A stretch of 64,000 bases of DNA, taken from Megachile rotundata (lineage: Eukaryota; Arthropoda; Insecta; Hymenoptera; Megachilidae). How positions within the stretch are numbered: the stretch's first letter is position 1; each line of letters opens with the position of its first letter. Positions 1 to 11,281 of this stretch are shown here, in pieces. Location: positions 20,290 through 84,289 of the forward strand of contig NW_027474111.1 of NCBI RefSeq assembly GCF_050947335.1. Reading direction: 5' to 3'. A program made the translations under genes and the position numbers. Under the pieces are notes generated by a model. That model did not search any database. It worked only from the letters and a program-made list of their open reading frames with translations, and was not told the origin of the DNA.

Positions 1-83
1 TAATAATATGAGTTCGATTGATAATAATAAAAGTAATAAGTATAGTAATTGTCGTTCTATCGATAATATAAGCATAATATGGC
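1..83 (+). repeat. Monomer class A (TATCGATA class)
   Basis: Marked by aataaaagtaataag at 24-38, gtcg at 51-54 and cgataatataag at 61-72. The last creates the perfect palindrome TATCGATA at 58-65. This copy carries a private gttcg instead of gttag or gttgg at 13-17. Related class members with TATCGATA recur through the window. Confidence 0.95.
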
Positions 84-166
84 TAATAATATGAGTTAGA
101 TTGATAATACTAAGAGTAGTGAGTATAGTAATTCTCGTTCTATCGATCATAGAAGCATAATATGGC
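84..166 (+). repeat. Monomer class B (actaag / ctcg / catagaag)
   Basis: Marked by actaagagtagtgag in the second zone, ctcg in place of gtcg at positions 51-54, and cgatcatagaag at 61-72. It nearly always follows a class A or class A-like monomer. A derivative with cagagaag instead of catagaag is found at nine later places (14165, 15989, 18974, 24534, 27273, about 40465, 46027, 51753 and 57975), which trace duplicated blocks. Confidence 0.93.
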
Positions 167-249
167 TAATAATATGTGTTAGATTGATAATAATAAGAGT
201 AATGAGTATAGTAATTGTCGTTCCATCGATCATATAAGCATAATATGGC
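167..249 (+). repeat. Monomer class C (tgttag)
   Basis: Marked by atgtgttag instead of atgagttag at positions 8-16, then aataagagtaatgag and gtcg. This copy has ttccatcg where most class C copies have ttctatcg; the same ttcc occurs in the copies near 6290 and 7617, confirming common descent of the three cassettes. Confidence 0.93.
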
Positions 250-332
250 TAATAATATGAGTTAGGTTGAGAATAATAAGAGTAATGAGTATAGTAATTG
301 CAGTTCTATCGATCATATCTGCATAATATGGT
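250..332 (+). repeat. Monomer class D (gagaat / gcag / atctgc...ggt)
   Basis: Marked by ttgagaataataag, gcag at 51-54, catatctgc at 65-73 and a final t rather than c at position 83. Here and in the copies starting near 6306 and 7634 the monomer also has gttaggttg, a private change of this cassette. The linkage of atctgc with terminal ggt holds almost everywhere; two exceptions at 24305 and 27044 are hybrid monomers. Confidence 0.93.
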
Positions 333-415
333 TAATTATATGAGTTAGATTGATAATACTAAGAGTAGTGAATATAGTAATTGTAGTTCTATCGATCATT
401 TAAGCATAATATGGC
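333..415 (+). repeat. Monomer class E (actaag / gtag / catttaag)
   Basis: Marked by actaagagtagtga, gtagttctatcg and cgatcatttaag. A later derivative carries ttctagcg instead of ttctatcg, and another carries agtggtgag followed by tggcaaataat; both sub-classes are abundant from about 2.3 kb onward. Confidence 0.92.
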
Positions 416-498
416 TAATAATATGAGTTGGATTGATAATAATAACAGTAATAAGTATAGTAATTGTCGTTCTATCGATCATATAAGCATAATATGGC
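416..498 (+). repeat. Monomer class F (gttgg / aacag)
   Basis: Marked by gttggattg at 13-21 and aataacagtaataag. The tag-to-tgg change at positions 14-16 removes the only stop in one frame, so a 99-base frame runs from the atg at 411 to the tga at 507-509. I regard this as a by-product of monomer sequence (see rejected items). The commonest downstream relative ends in cgatattataag, again containing TATCGATA. Confidence 0.92.
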
Positions 499-581
499 TA
501 ATAATATGAGTTAGATTGATAATAATAAGAGTAATAAGTATAGTAATTGTCGTTCTATTGATCATATCTGCATAATATGGT
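499..581 (+). repeat. Monomer class G (aagag / atctgc...ggt)
   Basis: Has the ancestral-looking aataataagagtaataag with gtcg, then catatctgc and terminal ggt. This copy has ctattgatc instead of ctatcgatc, which removes its ATCGAT site. It is always followed by class H. Confidence 0.9.
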
Positions 582-664
582 TAATAACATGAGTTAGATT
601 GATAATAGTGAGTGTAATAAGTATAGTAAATGTCGTTCTATCGATCATATAATCATAATATGGG
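582..664 (+). repeat. Monomer class H (taacatg / agtgagtgt / ggg)
   Basis: The most diverged class. It begins taataacatg, has aatagtgagtgtaataag, then tagtaaatgtcg, then cataatcat-type or catcatcat-type sequence, and ends ggg. Length stays 83 bp. Two lineages exist: gataatagtg as here, and gacaatagtg, found at 1265, 4003, 4750, 5579, 8815, 9810, 14619, 16443, 19428, 27727 and later. The spacing of these markers gave several of the duplication offsets used below. Confidence 0.93.
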
Positions 665-747
665 TAATAATATGAGTTGGATTGATAATAATAAGAGTAG
701 TGAGTATAATAATTGTCGTTCTATCGATCATATAAGCATAATATGGC
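665..747 (+). repeat. Monomer class I (gttgg / tataataattg)
   Basis: Marked by gttggattg and by gtataataattg, where other classes have gtatagtaattg. It always follows class H. A derivative with catttaag and a one-base deletion near its end is the source of the 82-bp monomers. Confidence 0.92.
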
Positions 748-1328
748 TAATAATATGAGTTAGATTGATAATACTAAGAGTGGTGAGTATAGTAATTGTA
801 GTTCTATCGATCAATTAAGCATAATATGGCTAATAATATGAGTTGGATTGATAATAATAAGAGTAATGAGTATAGTAATTGTCGTGCTATCGATCATATA
901 AGCATAATATGGCTAATAATATGAGTTAGATTGATAATAATAAGAGTAATGAGTATAGTAATTGTAGTTCTATAGATCATATCTGCATAATATGGTTAAT
1001 AATATGAGTTAGATTCATAATAATAAGAGTAATAGGTATAGCAAATGTCGTGCTATCGATCATATCTGCATAATATGGTTAATAATATGAGTTAGATTGA
1101 TAATAATAAGAGTAATAAGTATAGTAATTGTCGTTCTATCGATAATATAAGCATAATATGGTTAATAATATGAGTTAGATTGATAATAATAAGAGTAATG
1201 AGTATAGTAATTGTCGTTCTATCGATCATATCTGCATAATATGGTTAATAACATGAGTTAGATTGACAATAGTGAGTGTAATAAGTATAGTAAATGTCGT
1301 TCTATCGATCATATCATCATAATATGGG

Positions 1329-1410
1329 TAATAATATGAGTTGGATTGATAATAATAAGAGTAATGAGTATAATAATTGTCGTTCTATCGACCATTTAAG
1401 CATAATTGGC
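1329..1410 (+). repeat. 82-bp monomer, one-base deletion (first of 26)
   Basis: The end reads cataattggc where 83-bp monomers read cataatatggc, so one base is missing. The 26 such monomers end at 1410, 4895, 5724, 8960, 9955, 10618, 11281, 11944, 13686, 14764, 15510, 16588, 16753, 18495, 19573, 27872, 39159, 41067, 44884, 46626, 50443, 52351, 55504, 57495, 58573 and 62805. All except the one at 11281 have the class I signature tataataattg followed by catttaag (the one at 55504 has tagaataattg), so the deletion probably arose once and spread by duplication. This first copy also has a private cgaccattt. Confidence 0.97.
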
Positions 1411-4398
1411 TAATAATATGAGTTAGATTGATAATAATAAGAGTAATAAGTATAGTAATTGTCGTTCTATCGATCATTTAAGCATAATATGGCTAATAAT
1501 ATGAGTTAGATTGATAGTAATAAAAGTAATAAGTATAGTAATTGTCGTTCTATCGATCATTTAAGCATAATATGGCTAATAATATGAGTTAGATTGATAG
1601 TAATAACAGTAATAAGTATAGTAATTGTCGTTCTATCGATAATATAAGCATAATATGGCTAATAATATGAGTTAGATTGATAATACTAAGAGTAGTGAGT
1701 ATAGTATTTCTCGTTCTATCGATCATATAAGCATAATATGGCTAATAATATGGGTTAGACTGATAATAATAAGAGTAATGAGTATAGTAATTGTAGTTCT
1801 ATCGATCATTTAAGCATAATATGGCTAATAATATGTGTTAGATTGATAATAATAACAGTAATAAGTATAGTAATTGTCGTTCTATCGATCATATAAGCAT
1901 AATATGGCTAATAATATGAGTTAGATTGATAATAATAAGAGCAATAGGTATAGTAATTGTCGTCCTATCGATCATTTAAGCATAATATGGCTAATAATAT
2001 GAGTTAGATTGATAGTAATAACAGTAATAAGTATAGTAATTGTCGTTCTATCGATAATATACGCATAATATGGCTAATAATATGAGTTAGATTGATAATA
2101 CTCAGAGTAGTGAGTATAGTAATTCTCGTTCTATCGATCATATAAGCATAATATGGCTAATAATATGAGTTAGATTGATAATAATAAGAGTAATAAGTAT
2201 AGTAATTGTCGTTCTATCGATCATATAAGCATAATATGGCTAATAATATGAGTTAGATTGATAATACTAAGAGTGGTGAGTATAGTAATTGTAGTTCTAT
2301 CGATCATTTAAGCATAATATGGCAAATAATATGAGTTGGATTGATAATAATAAAAGTAATATGTATAGTAATTGTCGTTCTATCGATAATATAAGCGTAA
2401 TATGGCTAATAATATGAGTTAGATTGATAATACTAAGAGTAGTGAGTATAGTAATTCTCGTTCTATCGATAATATAAGCATAATATGGCTAATAATATGT
2501 GTTAGATTGATAATAATAAGAGTAATGAGTATAGTAATTGTCGTTCTATCGATCATATAAGCATAATATGGCTAATAATATGAGTTAGATTGAGAATAAT
2601 AAGAGTAATGAGTATAGTAATTGCAGTTCTATCGATCATATCTGCATAATATGGTTAATAATATGAGTTAGATTGATAATACTAAGAGTAGTGAGTATAG
2701 TAATTGTAGTTCTATCGATCATTTAAGCATAATATGGCTAATAATATGAGTTGGATTGATAATAATAACAGTAATAAGTATAGTAATTGTCGTTCTATCG
2801 ATATTATAAGCATAATATGGCTAATAATATGAGTTAGATTGATAATACTAAGAGTAGTGAGTATAGTAATTGTCGTTCTATCGATCATATCTACATAATA
2901 TGGTTAACAATATGAGTTAGATTCATAATAATAAGGGTAATATGTATAGTAATTGTCGTACTAGCGATCATTTAAGCATAATATGGTCAATAATATGAGT
3001 TAGATTGATAATAATAAGAGTAATAAGTATAGTAGTTGTCGTTCTATCGATCATATAAGCATAGTATGGCTAATAATATGAGTTAGATTGATAGCAATAA
3101 CAGTAATAAGTATAGTAATTGTCGTTCTATCGATAATATAAGCATAATATGGCTAGTAATATGAGTTAGATTGATAATACTCAGAGTAGTGAGTATAGTA
3201 ATTCTCGTTCTATCGATAATATAAGCATAATATGGCTAATAATGTGAGTTAGATTGATAATACTCAGAGTAGTGAGTATAGTAATTCTCGTTCTATCGAT
3301 CATATAAGCATAATATGGCTAATAATATGAGTTAGATTGATAATAATAAGAGTAATGAGTATAGTAATTGTCGTTCTATCGATCATATAAGCATAATATG
3401 GCTAATAATATGAGTTAGATTGATAATACTAAGAGTAGTGAGTATAGTAATTGTAGTTCTAGCGATCATTTAAGCATAATATGGCTAATAATATGAGTTG
3501 GATTGATAATAATAAAAGTAATAAGTATAGTAATTGTCGTTCTATCGATAATATAAGCATAATATGGCTAATAATATGAGTTAGATTGATAATACTAAGA
3601 GTAGTGAGTATAGTAATTGTCGTTCTATCGATCATAGAAGCATAATATGGCTAATAATATGTGTTAGATTGATAATAATAACAGTAATAAGTATAGTAAT
3701 TGTCGTTCTATCGATCATATAAGCATAATATGGCTAATAATATGAGTTAGATTGATAATACTAAGAGTAGTGGGTATAGTAATTGTAGTTCTAGCGATCA
3801 TTTAAGCATAATATGGCTAATAATATGAGTTAGATTGATAATAATAAGAGTAATAAGTATAGTAATTGTCGTTCTATCGATAATATAAGCATAATATGGT
3901 TAATAATATGAGTTAGATTGATAATAATAAGAGTAATGAGTATAGTAATTGTCGTTCTATCGATCATATCTGCATAATATGGTTAATAACATGAGTTAGA
4001 TTGACAATAGTGAGTGTAATAAGTATAGTAAATGTCGTTCTATCGATCACATCATCATAATATGGGTAATAATATGAGTTGGATTGATAATAATAAGAGT
4101 AATGAGTATAATAATTGTCGTTCTATCGATCATTTAAGCATAATATGGCTAATAATATGAGTTAGATTGATGATAATAAGAGTAATAAGTATAGTAAATG
4201 TCGTGCTATCGATCATATCTGCATAATATGGTTAATAATATGAGTTAGATTGATAATAGTGAGTGTAATAAGTATAGTAATTGTCGTTCTGTCGATCATA
4301 TAAGCATAATATGGCTAATAATATGAGTTAGATTGATAATAATAAGAGTAATGAGTATAGTAATTGTCGTGCTATCGATCATATAAGCATAATATGGC

Positions 4399-5227
4399 TA
4401 ATAATATGAGTTAGATTGATAATAATAAGAGTAATGAGTATAGTAATTGTAGTTCTATAGATCATATCTGCATAATATGGTTAATAATATGAGTTAGATT
4501 CATAATAATAAGAGTAATAGGTATAGCAAATGTCGTGCTATCGATCATATCTGCATAATATGGTTAATAATATGAGTTAGATTGATAATAATAAGAGTAA
4601 TAAGTATAGTAATTGTCGTTCTATCGATAATATAAGCATAATATGGTTAATAATATGAGTTAGATTGATAATAATAAGAGTAATGAGTATAGTAATTGTC
4701 GTTCTATCGATCATATCTGCATAATATGGTTAATAACATGAGTTAGATTGACAATAGTGAGTGTAATAAGTATAGTAAATGTCGTTCTATCGATCACATC
4801 ATCATAATATGGGTAATAATATGAGTTGGATTGATAATAATAAGAGTAATGAGTATAATAATTGTCGTTCTATCGATCATTTAAGCATAATTGGCTAATA
4901 ATATGAGTTAGATTGATAATACTAAGAGTAGTGAGTATAGTATTTCTCGTTCTATCGATCATATAAGCATAATATGGCTAATAATATGGGTTAGATTGAT
5001 AATAATAAGAGTAATGAGTATAGTAATTGTAGTTCTATCGATCATTTAAGCATAATATGCCTAATAATATGTGTTAGATTGATAATAATAACAGTAATAA
5101 GTATAGTAATTGTCGTTCTATCGATCATATAAGCATAATATGGCTAATAATATGAGTTAGATTGATAATAATAAGAGTGGTGAGTATAGTAATTGTAGTT
5201 CTATCGATCATTTAAGCATAATATGGC
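4399..5227 (+). repeat. 10-monomer tandem duplication, copy 1 (829 bp)
   Basis: Ten monomers including one of 82 bp. The next 829 bases (5228-6056) repeat them in the same order. Shared private markers include gttctatag near 4451 and 5280, the gacaatag monomer at 4750 and 5579, and the rare tatgcc at 5057 and 5886, each pair exactly 829 bases apart. Confidence 0.93.
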
Positions 5228-6056
5228 TAATAATATGAGTTGGATTGATAATAATAAAAGTAATGAGTATAGTAATTGTAGTTCTATAGATCATATCTGC
5301 ATAATATGGTTAATAATATGAGTTAGATTCATAATAATAAGAGTAATAGGTATAGCAAATGTCGTGCTATCGATCATATCTGCATAATATGGTTAATAAT
5401 ATGAGTTAGATTGATAATAATAAGAGTAATAAGTATAGTAATTGTCGTTCTATCGATAATATAAGCATAATATGGTTAATAATATGAGTTAGATTGATAA
5501 TAATAAGAGTAATGAGTATAGTAATTGTCGTTCTATCGATCATATCTGCATAATATGGTTAATAACATGAGTTAGATTGACAATAGTGAGTGTAATAAGT
5601 ATAGTAAATGTCGTTCTATCGATCACATCATCATAATATGTGTAATAATATGAGTTGGATTGATAATAATAAGAGTAATGAGTATAATAATTGTCGTTCT
5701 ATCGATCATTTAAGCATAATTGGCTAATAATATGAGTTAGATTGATAATACTAAGAGTAGTGAGTATAGTATTTCTCGTTCTATCGATCATATAAGCATA
5801 ATATGGCTAATAATATGGGTTACATTGATAATAATAAGAGTAATGAGTATAGTAATTGTAGTTCTATCGATCATTTAAGCATAATATGCCTAATAATATG
5901 TGTTAGATTGATAATAATAACAGTAATAAGTATAGTAATTGTCGTTCTATCGATCATATAAGCATAATATGGCTAATAATATGAGTTAGATTGATATTAC
6001 TAAGAGTGGTGAGTATAGTAATTGTAGTTCTATCGATCATTTAAGCATAATATGGC
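5228..6056 (+). repeat. 10-monomer tandem duplication, copy 2 (829 bp)
   Basis: Second copy of 4399-5227. Its first monomer (5228-5310) is a hybrid: the front half has the gttgg and aaaag of an A or F-like class, while the rear has gtagttctatag as in copy 1. The crossover therefore lies inside this monomer, roughly 5260-5280. The last monomer carries the rare gatattactaag, also seen at 7324, 39431, 45156, 50715 and 55776. Confidence 0.9.
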
Positions 6057-7301
6057 TAATAATATGAGTTGGATTGATAATAATAAAAGTAATAAGTATA
6101 GTAATTGTCGTTCTATCGATAATATAAGCATAATATGGCTAATAATATGAGTTAGATTGATAATACTAAGAGTAGTGAGTATAGTAATTCTCGTTCTATC
6201 GATCATAGAAGCATAATATGGCTAATAATATGTGTTAGATTGATAATAATAAGAGTAATGAGTATAGTAATTGTCGTTCCATCGATCATATAAGCATAAT
6301 ATGGCTAATAATATGAGTTAGGTTGAGAATAATAAGAGTAATGAGTATAGTAATTGCAGTTCTATCGATCATATCTGCATAATATGGTTAATAATATGAG
6401 TTAGATTGATAATACTAAGAGTAGTGAATATAGTAATTGTAGTTCTATCGATCATTTAAGCATAATACGGCTAATAATATGAGTTGGATTGATAATAATA
6501 ACAGTAATAAGTATAGTAATTGTCGTTCTATCGATCATATAAGCATAATATGGCTAATAATATGAGTTAGATTGATAATAATAAGAGTAATAAGTATAGT
6601 AATTGTCGTTCTATTGATCATATCTGCATAATATGGTTAATAACATGAGTTAGATTGATAATAGTGAGTGTAATAAGTATAGTAAATGTCGTTCTATCGA
6701 TCATATAATCATAATATGGGTAATAATATGAGTTGGATTGATAATAATAAGAGTAGTGAGTATAATAATTGTCGTTCTATCGATCATATAAGCATAATAT
6801 GGCTAATAATATGAGTTAGATTGATAATACTAAGAGTGGTGAGTATAGTAATTGTAGTTCTATCGATCATTTAAGCATAATATGGCTAATAATATGAGTT
6901 GGATTGATAATAATAAGAGTAATGAGTATAGTAATTGTCGTGCTATCGATCATATAAGCATAATATGGCTAATAATATGAGTTAGATTGATAATACTAAG
7001 AGTAGTGAGTATAGTATTTCTCGTTCTATCGATCATATAAGCATAATATGGCTAATAATATGAGTTAGATTGATAATAATAAGAGTAATGAGTATAGTAA
7101 TTGTCGTTCTATCGATCATATAAGCATAATATGGCTAATAATATGAGTTAGATTGATAATAATAAAAGTAATAAGTATAGTAATTGTCGTTCTATCGATA
7201 ATATAAGCATAATATGGCTAATAATATGAGTTAGATTGATAATACTAAGAGTAGTGAGTATAGTAATTCTCGTTCTATCGATCATAGAAGCATAATATGG
7301 C
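5974..7301 (+). repeat. 16-monomer tandem duplication, copy 1 (1,328 bp)
   Basis: Sixteen monomers. The first twelve (5974-6969) are repeated at 7302-8297 with very few changes; the last four (6970-7301) are not and lead into copy 2. Markers gatattac at 5996 and 7324 and gttaggttg at 6317 and 7645 are both 1,328 bases apart. Contains the second A-to-I cassette from 6057. Confidence 0.93.
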
Positions 7302-8297
7302 TAATAATATGAGTTAGATAGATATTACTAAGAGTGGTGAGTATAGTAATTGTAGTTCTATCGATCATTTAAGCATAATATGGCTAATAATATGAGTTGG
7401 ATTGATAATAATAAAAGTAATAAGTATAGTAATTGTCGTTCTATCGATAATATAAGCATAATATGGCTAATAATATGAGTTAGATTGATAATACTAAGAG
7501 TAGTGAGTATAGTAATTCTCGTTCTATCGATCATAGAAGCATAATATGGCTAATAATATGTGTTAGATTGATAATAATAAGAGTAATGAGTATAGTAATT
7601 GTCGTTCCATCGATCATATAAGCATAATATGGCTAATAATATGAGTTAGGTTGAGAATAATAAGAGTAATGAGTATAGTAATTGCAGTTCTATCGATCAT
7701 ATCTGCATAATATGGTTAATAATATGAGTTAGATTGATAATACTAAGAGTAGTGAATATAGTAATTGTAGTTCTATCGATCATTTAAGCATAATACGGCT
7801 AATAATATGAGTTGGATTGATAATAATAACAGTAATAAGTATAGTAATTGTCGTTCTATCGATCATATAAGCATAATATGGCTAATAATATGAGTTAGAT
7901 TGATAATAATAAGAGTAATAAGTATAGTAATTGTCGTTCTATTGATCATATCTGCATAATATGGTTAATAACATGAGTTAGATTGATAATAGTGAGTGTA
8001 ATAAGTATAGTAAATGTCGTTCTATCGATCATATAATCATAATATGGGTAATAATATGAGTTGGATTGATAATAATAAGAGTAGTGAGTATAATAATTGT
8101 CGTTCTATCGATCATATAAGCATAATATGGCTAATAATATGAGTTAGATTGATAATACTAAGAGTGGTGAGTATAGTAATTGTAGTTCTATCGATCATTT
8201 AAGCATAATATGGCTAATAATATGAGTTGGATTGATAATAATAAGAGTAATGAGTATAGTAATTGTCGTGCTATCGATCATATAAGCATAATATGGC
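7302..8297 (+). repeat. 16-monomer tandem duplication, copy 2 (homologous part)
   Basis: Twelve monomers matching 5974-6969. The first carries a private gttagatagatatt where copy 1 has gttagattgatatt. After 8297 the array follows the order seen after position 913 instead, so the left-edge copy, this copy and copy 1 are three versions of one block with different downstream flanks. Confidence 0.92.
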
Positions 8298-8629
8298 TAA
8301 TAATATGAGTTAGATTGATAATAATAAGAGTAATGAGTATAGTAATTGTAGTTCTATAGATCATATCTGCATAATATGGTTAATAATATGAGTTAGATTC
8401 ATAATAATAAGAGTAATAGGTATAGCAAATGTCGTGCTATCGATCATATCTGCATAATATGGTTAATAATATGAGTTAGATTGATAATAATAAGAGTAAT
8501 GAGTATAGTAATTGTAGTTCTATAGATCATATCTGCATAATATGGTTAATAATATGAGTTAGATTCATAATAATAAGAGTAATAGGTATAGCAAATGTCG
8601 TGCTATCGATCATATCTGCATAATATGGT
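8298..8629 (+). repeat. Two-monomer (166-bp) tandem duplication
   Basis: The pair made of a gtagttctatag monomer and an attcataataataag / tagcaaatgtcgtg monomer is present twice in a row (8298-8463 and 8464-8629). The homologous stretch at 914-1079 has the pair once. This is one of the smallest recent duplications in the window. Confidence 0.93.
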
Positions 8630-9955
8630 TAATAATATGAGTTAGATTGATAATAATAAGAGTAATAAGTATAGTAATTGTCGTTCTATCGATAATATAA
8701 GCATAATATGGTTAATAATATGAGTTAGATTGATAATAATAAGAGTAATGAGTATAGTAATTGTCGTTCTATCGATCATATCTGCATAATATGGTTAATA
8801 ACATGAGTTAGATTGACAATAGTGAGTGTAATAAGTATAGTAAATGTCGTTCTATCGATCATATCATCATAATATGGGTAATAATATGAGTTGGATTGAT
8901 AATAATAAGGGTAATGAGTATAATAATTGTCGTTCTATCGATCATTTAAGCATAATTGGCTAATAATATGAGTTAGATTGATAATAATAAGAGTAATAAG
9001 TATAGTAATTGTCGTTCTATCGATCATTTAAGCATAATATGGCTAATAATATGAGTTAGATTGATAGTAATAACAGTAATATGTATAGTAATTGTCGTTC
9101 TATCGATAATATAAGCATAATATGGCTAATAATATGAGTTAGATTGATAATACTAAGAGTAGTGAGTATAGTATTTCTCGTTCTATCGATCATATAAGCA
9201 TAATATGGCTAATAATATGAGTTAGATTGATAATAATAAGAGTAATGAGTATAGTAATTGTCGTTCTATCGATCATATAAGCATAATATGGCTAATAATA
9301 TGAGTTAGATTGATAATAATAAAAGTAATAAGTATAGTAATTGTCGTTCTATCGATAATATAAGCATAATATGGCTAATAATATGAGTTAGATTGATAAT
9401 ACTAAGAGTAGTGAGTATAGTAATTCTCGTTCTATCGATCATAGAAGCATAATATGGCTAATAATATGAGTTTGATTGAGAATAATGAGAGTAATGAGTA
9501 TAGTAATTGCAGTTCTATCGATCATATCTGCATAATATGGTTAATAATATGAGTTAGATTGATAATACTAAGAGTAGTGAGTATAGTAATTGTAGTTCTA
9601 TCGATCATTTAAGTATAATATGGCTAATAATATGAGTTGGATTGATAATAATAACAGTAATAAGTATAGTAATTGTCGTTCTATCGATCATATAAGCATA
9701 ATATGGCTAATAATATGAGTTAGATTGATAATAATAAGAGTAATGAGTATAGTAATTGTCGTTCTATCGATCATATCTGCATAATATGGTTAATAACATG
9801 AGTTAGATTGACAATAGTGAGTGTAATAAGTATAGTAAATGTCGTTCTATCGATCATATCATCATAATATGGGTAATAATATGAGTTGGATTGATAATAA
9901 TAAGAGTAATGAGTATAATAATTGTCGTTCTATCGATCATTTAAGCATAATTGGC

Positions 9956-11281
9956 TAATAATATGAGTTAGATTGATAATAATAACAGTAATAAGTATAG
10001 TAATTGTCGTTCTATCGATATTATAAGCATAATATGGCTAATAATATGAGTTAGATTGATAATAATAAGAGTAATGAGTATAGTAATTGTAGTTCTATCT
10101 ATCATATCTACATAATATGGTTAATAATATGAGTTAGATTCATAATAGTAAGAGTAATATGTATAGTAATTATCGTACTAGCGATCATTTAAGCATAATA
10201 TGGTTAATAATATGAGTTAGATTGATAATAATAAGAGTAATAAGTATAGTAATTGTCGTCCTATCGATCATATAAGCATAATATGGCTAATAATATGAGT
10301 TAGATCGATAATAATAAGAGTAATAAGTATAGTAATTGTCGTTCTATCGATCATATAAGCATAATATGGCTAATAATATGAGTTAGATTGATAATAATAA
10401 GAGTAATAAGTATAGTAATTGTCGTTCTATCGATCATATCTGCATAATATGGTTAATAACATGAGTTAGATTGATAATAGTGAGTGTAATAAGTATAGTA
10501 AATGTCGTTCTATCGATCATATCATCATAATATGGGTAATAATATGAGTTGGATTGATAATAATAAGAGTAATGAGTATAATAATTGTCGTTCTATCGAT
10601 CATTTAAGCATAATTGGCTAATAATATGAGTTAGATTGATAATAATAAGAGTAATAAGTATAGTAATTGTCGTTCTATCGATCATTTAAGCATAATATGG
10701 CTAATAATATGAGTTAGATTGATAGTAATAACAGTAATAAGTATAGTAATTGTCGTTCTATCGATAATATAAGCATAATATGGCTAATAATATGAGTTAG
10801 ATTGATAATACTAAGAGTAGTGAGTATAGTATTTCTCGTTCTATCGATCATATAAGCATAATATGGCTAATAATATGGGTTAGATTGATAATAATAAGAG
10901 TAATGAGTATAGTAATTGTAGTTCTATCGATCATTTAAGCATAATATGGCTAATAATATGTGTTAGATTGATAATAATAACAGTAATAAGTATAGTAATT
11001 GTCGTTCTATCGATCATATAAGCATAATATGGCTAATAATATGAGTTAGATTGATAATAATAAGAGTAATAGGTATAGTAATTGTCGTCCTATCGATCAT
11101 TTAAGCATAATATGGCTAATAATATGAGTTAGATTGATAGTAATAACAGTAATAAGTATAGTAATTGTCGTTCTATCGATAATATACGCATAATATGGCT
11201 AATAATATGAGTTAGATTGATAATACTCAGAGTAGTGAGTATAGTAATTCTCGTTCTATCGATCATATAAGCATAATTGGC
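9956..11281 (+). repeat. Second 16-monomer tandem duplication, copy 1 (1,326 bp)
   Basis: Starts directly after an 82-bp monomer and ends with the atypical 82-bp monomer 11200-11281. Its first 13 monomers (9956-11033) are repeated at 11282-12359. Shared rare markers are ttctatctatc at about 10093 and 11419, attcatagt-type attcataatag, tagatcgat near 10303 and 11629, and the taacatg / agtgagtgt monomer. Confidence 0.94.
11200..11281 (+). repeat. Hybrid 82-bp monomer at a duplication junction
   Basis: The only 82-bp monomer without the class I signature. Its body has actcagagtagtgag, ctcg and catataag, yet it ends cataattggc like the class I derivative. Directly after it begins copy 2 of the 1,326-bp duplication. 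The simplest reading is an unequal crossover inside the shared agcataat near 11270-11278, joining an actcag monomer to the tail of a class I monomer. Confidence 0.88.

Larger units (their letters stand above)
1..747 (+). repeat. Nine-monomer cassette A-B-C-D-E-F-G-H-I, first copy
   Basis: Nine consecutive 83-bp monomers of nine distinguishable classes, annotated one by one below. The same order returns from 6057 and again from 7385, with only scattered single-base changes: for example gttcg at 13-17 here is gttgg in the other two copies, and atatgg near 412 reads atacgg in both later copies. The shared atacgg shows that the copies at 6057 and 7385 are closer to each other than to this one. 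Homology to the 7385 copy continues rightward to about 1500, with one 166-bp insertion in the other copy. Confidence 0.95.

Noticed and set aside
411..509. Short open frame of 32 codons through a gttgg monomer
   Set aside because: The frame starts at an atg in the previous monomer and ends at tga in the next. It exists only because tag became tgg at positions 14-16, and the 83-bp period shifts frame into a stop at the next unit. It recurs wherever gttgg occurs, with no ribosome-binding or codon signal, so I do not call it a gene.
582..664. Class H as an inserted element
   Set aside because: The agtgagtgt and tagtaaatg changes first looked like a small insertion, but counting shows the monomer is still 83 bp and aligns by substitution alone.
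4148..4230. Three-base deletion in the gatgataataag monomer
   Set aside because: Counting bases shows gattgatgataataag has the same length as gattgataataataag; it is a single a-to-g change.
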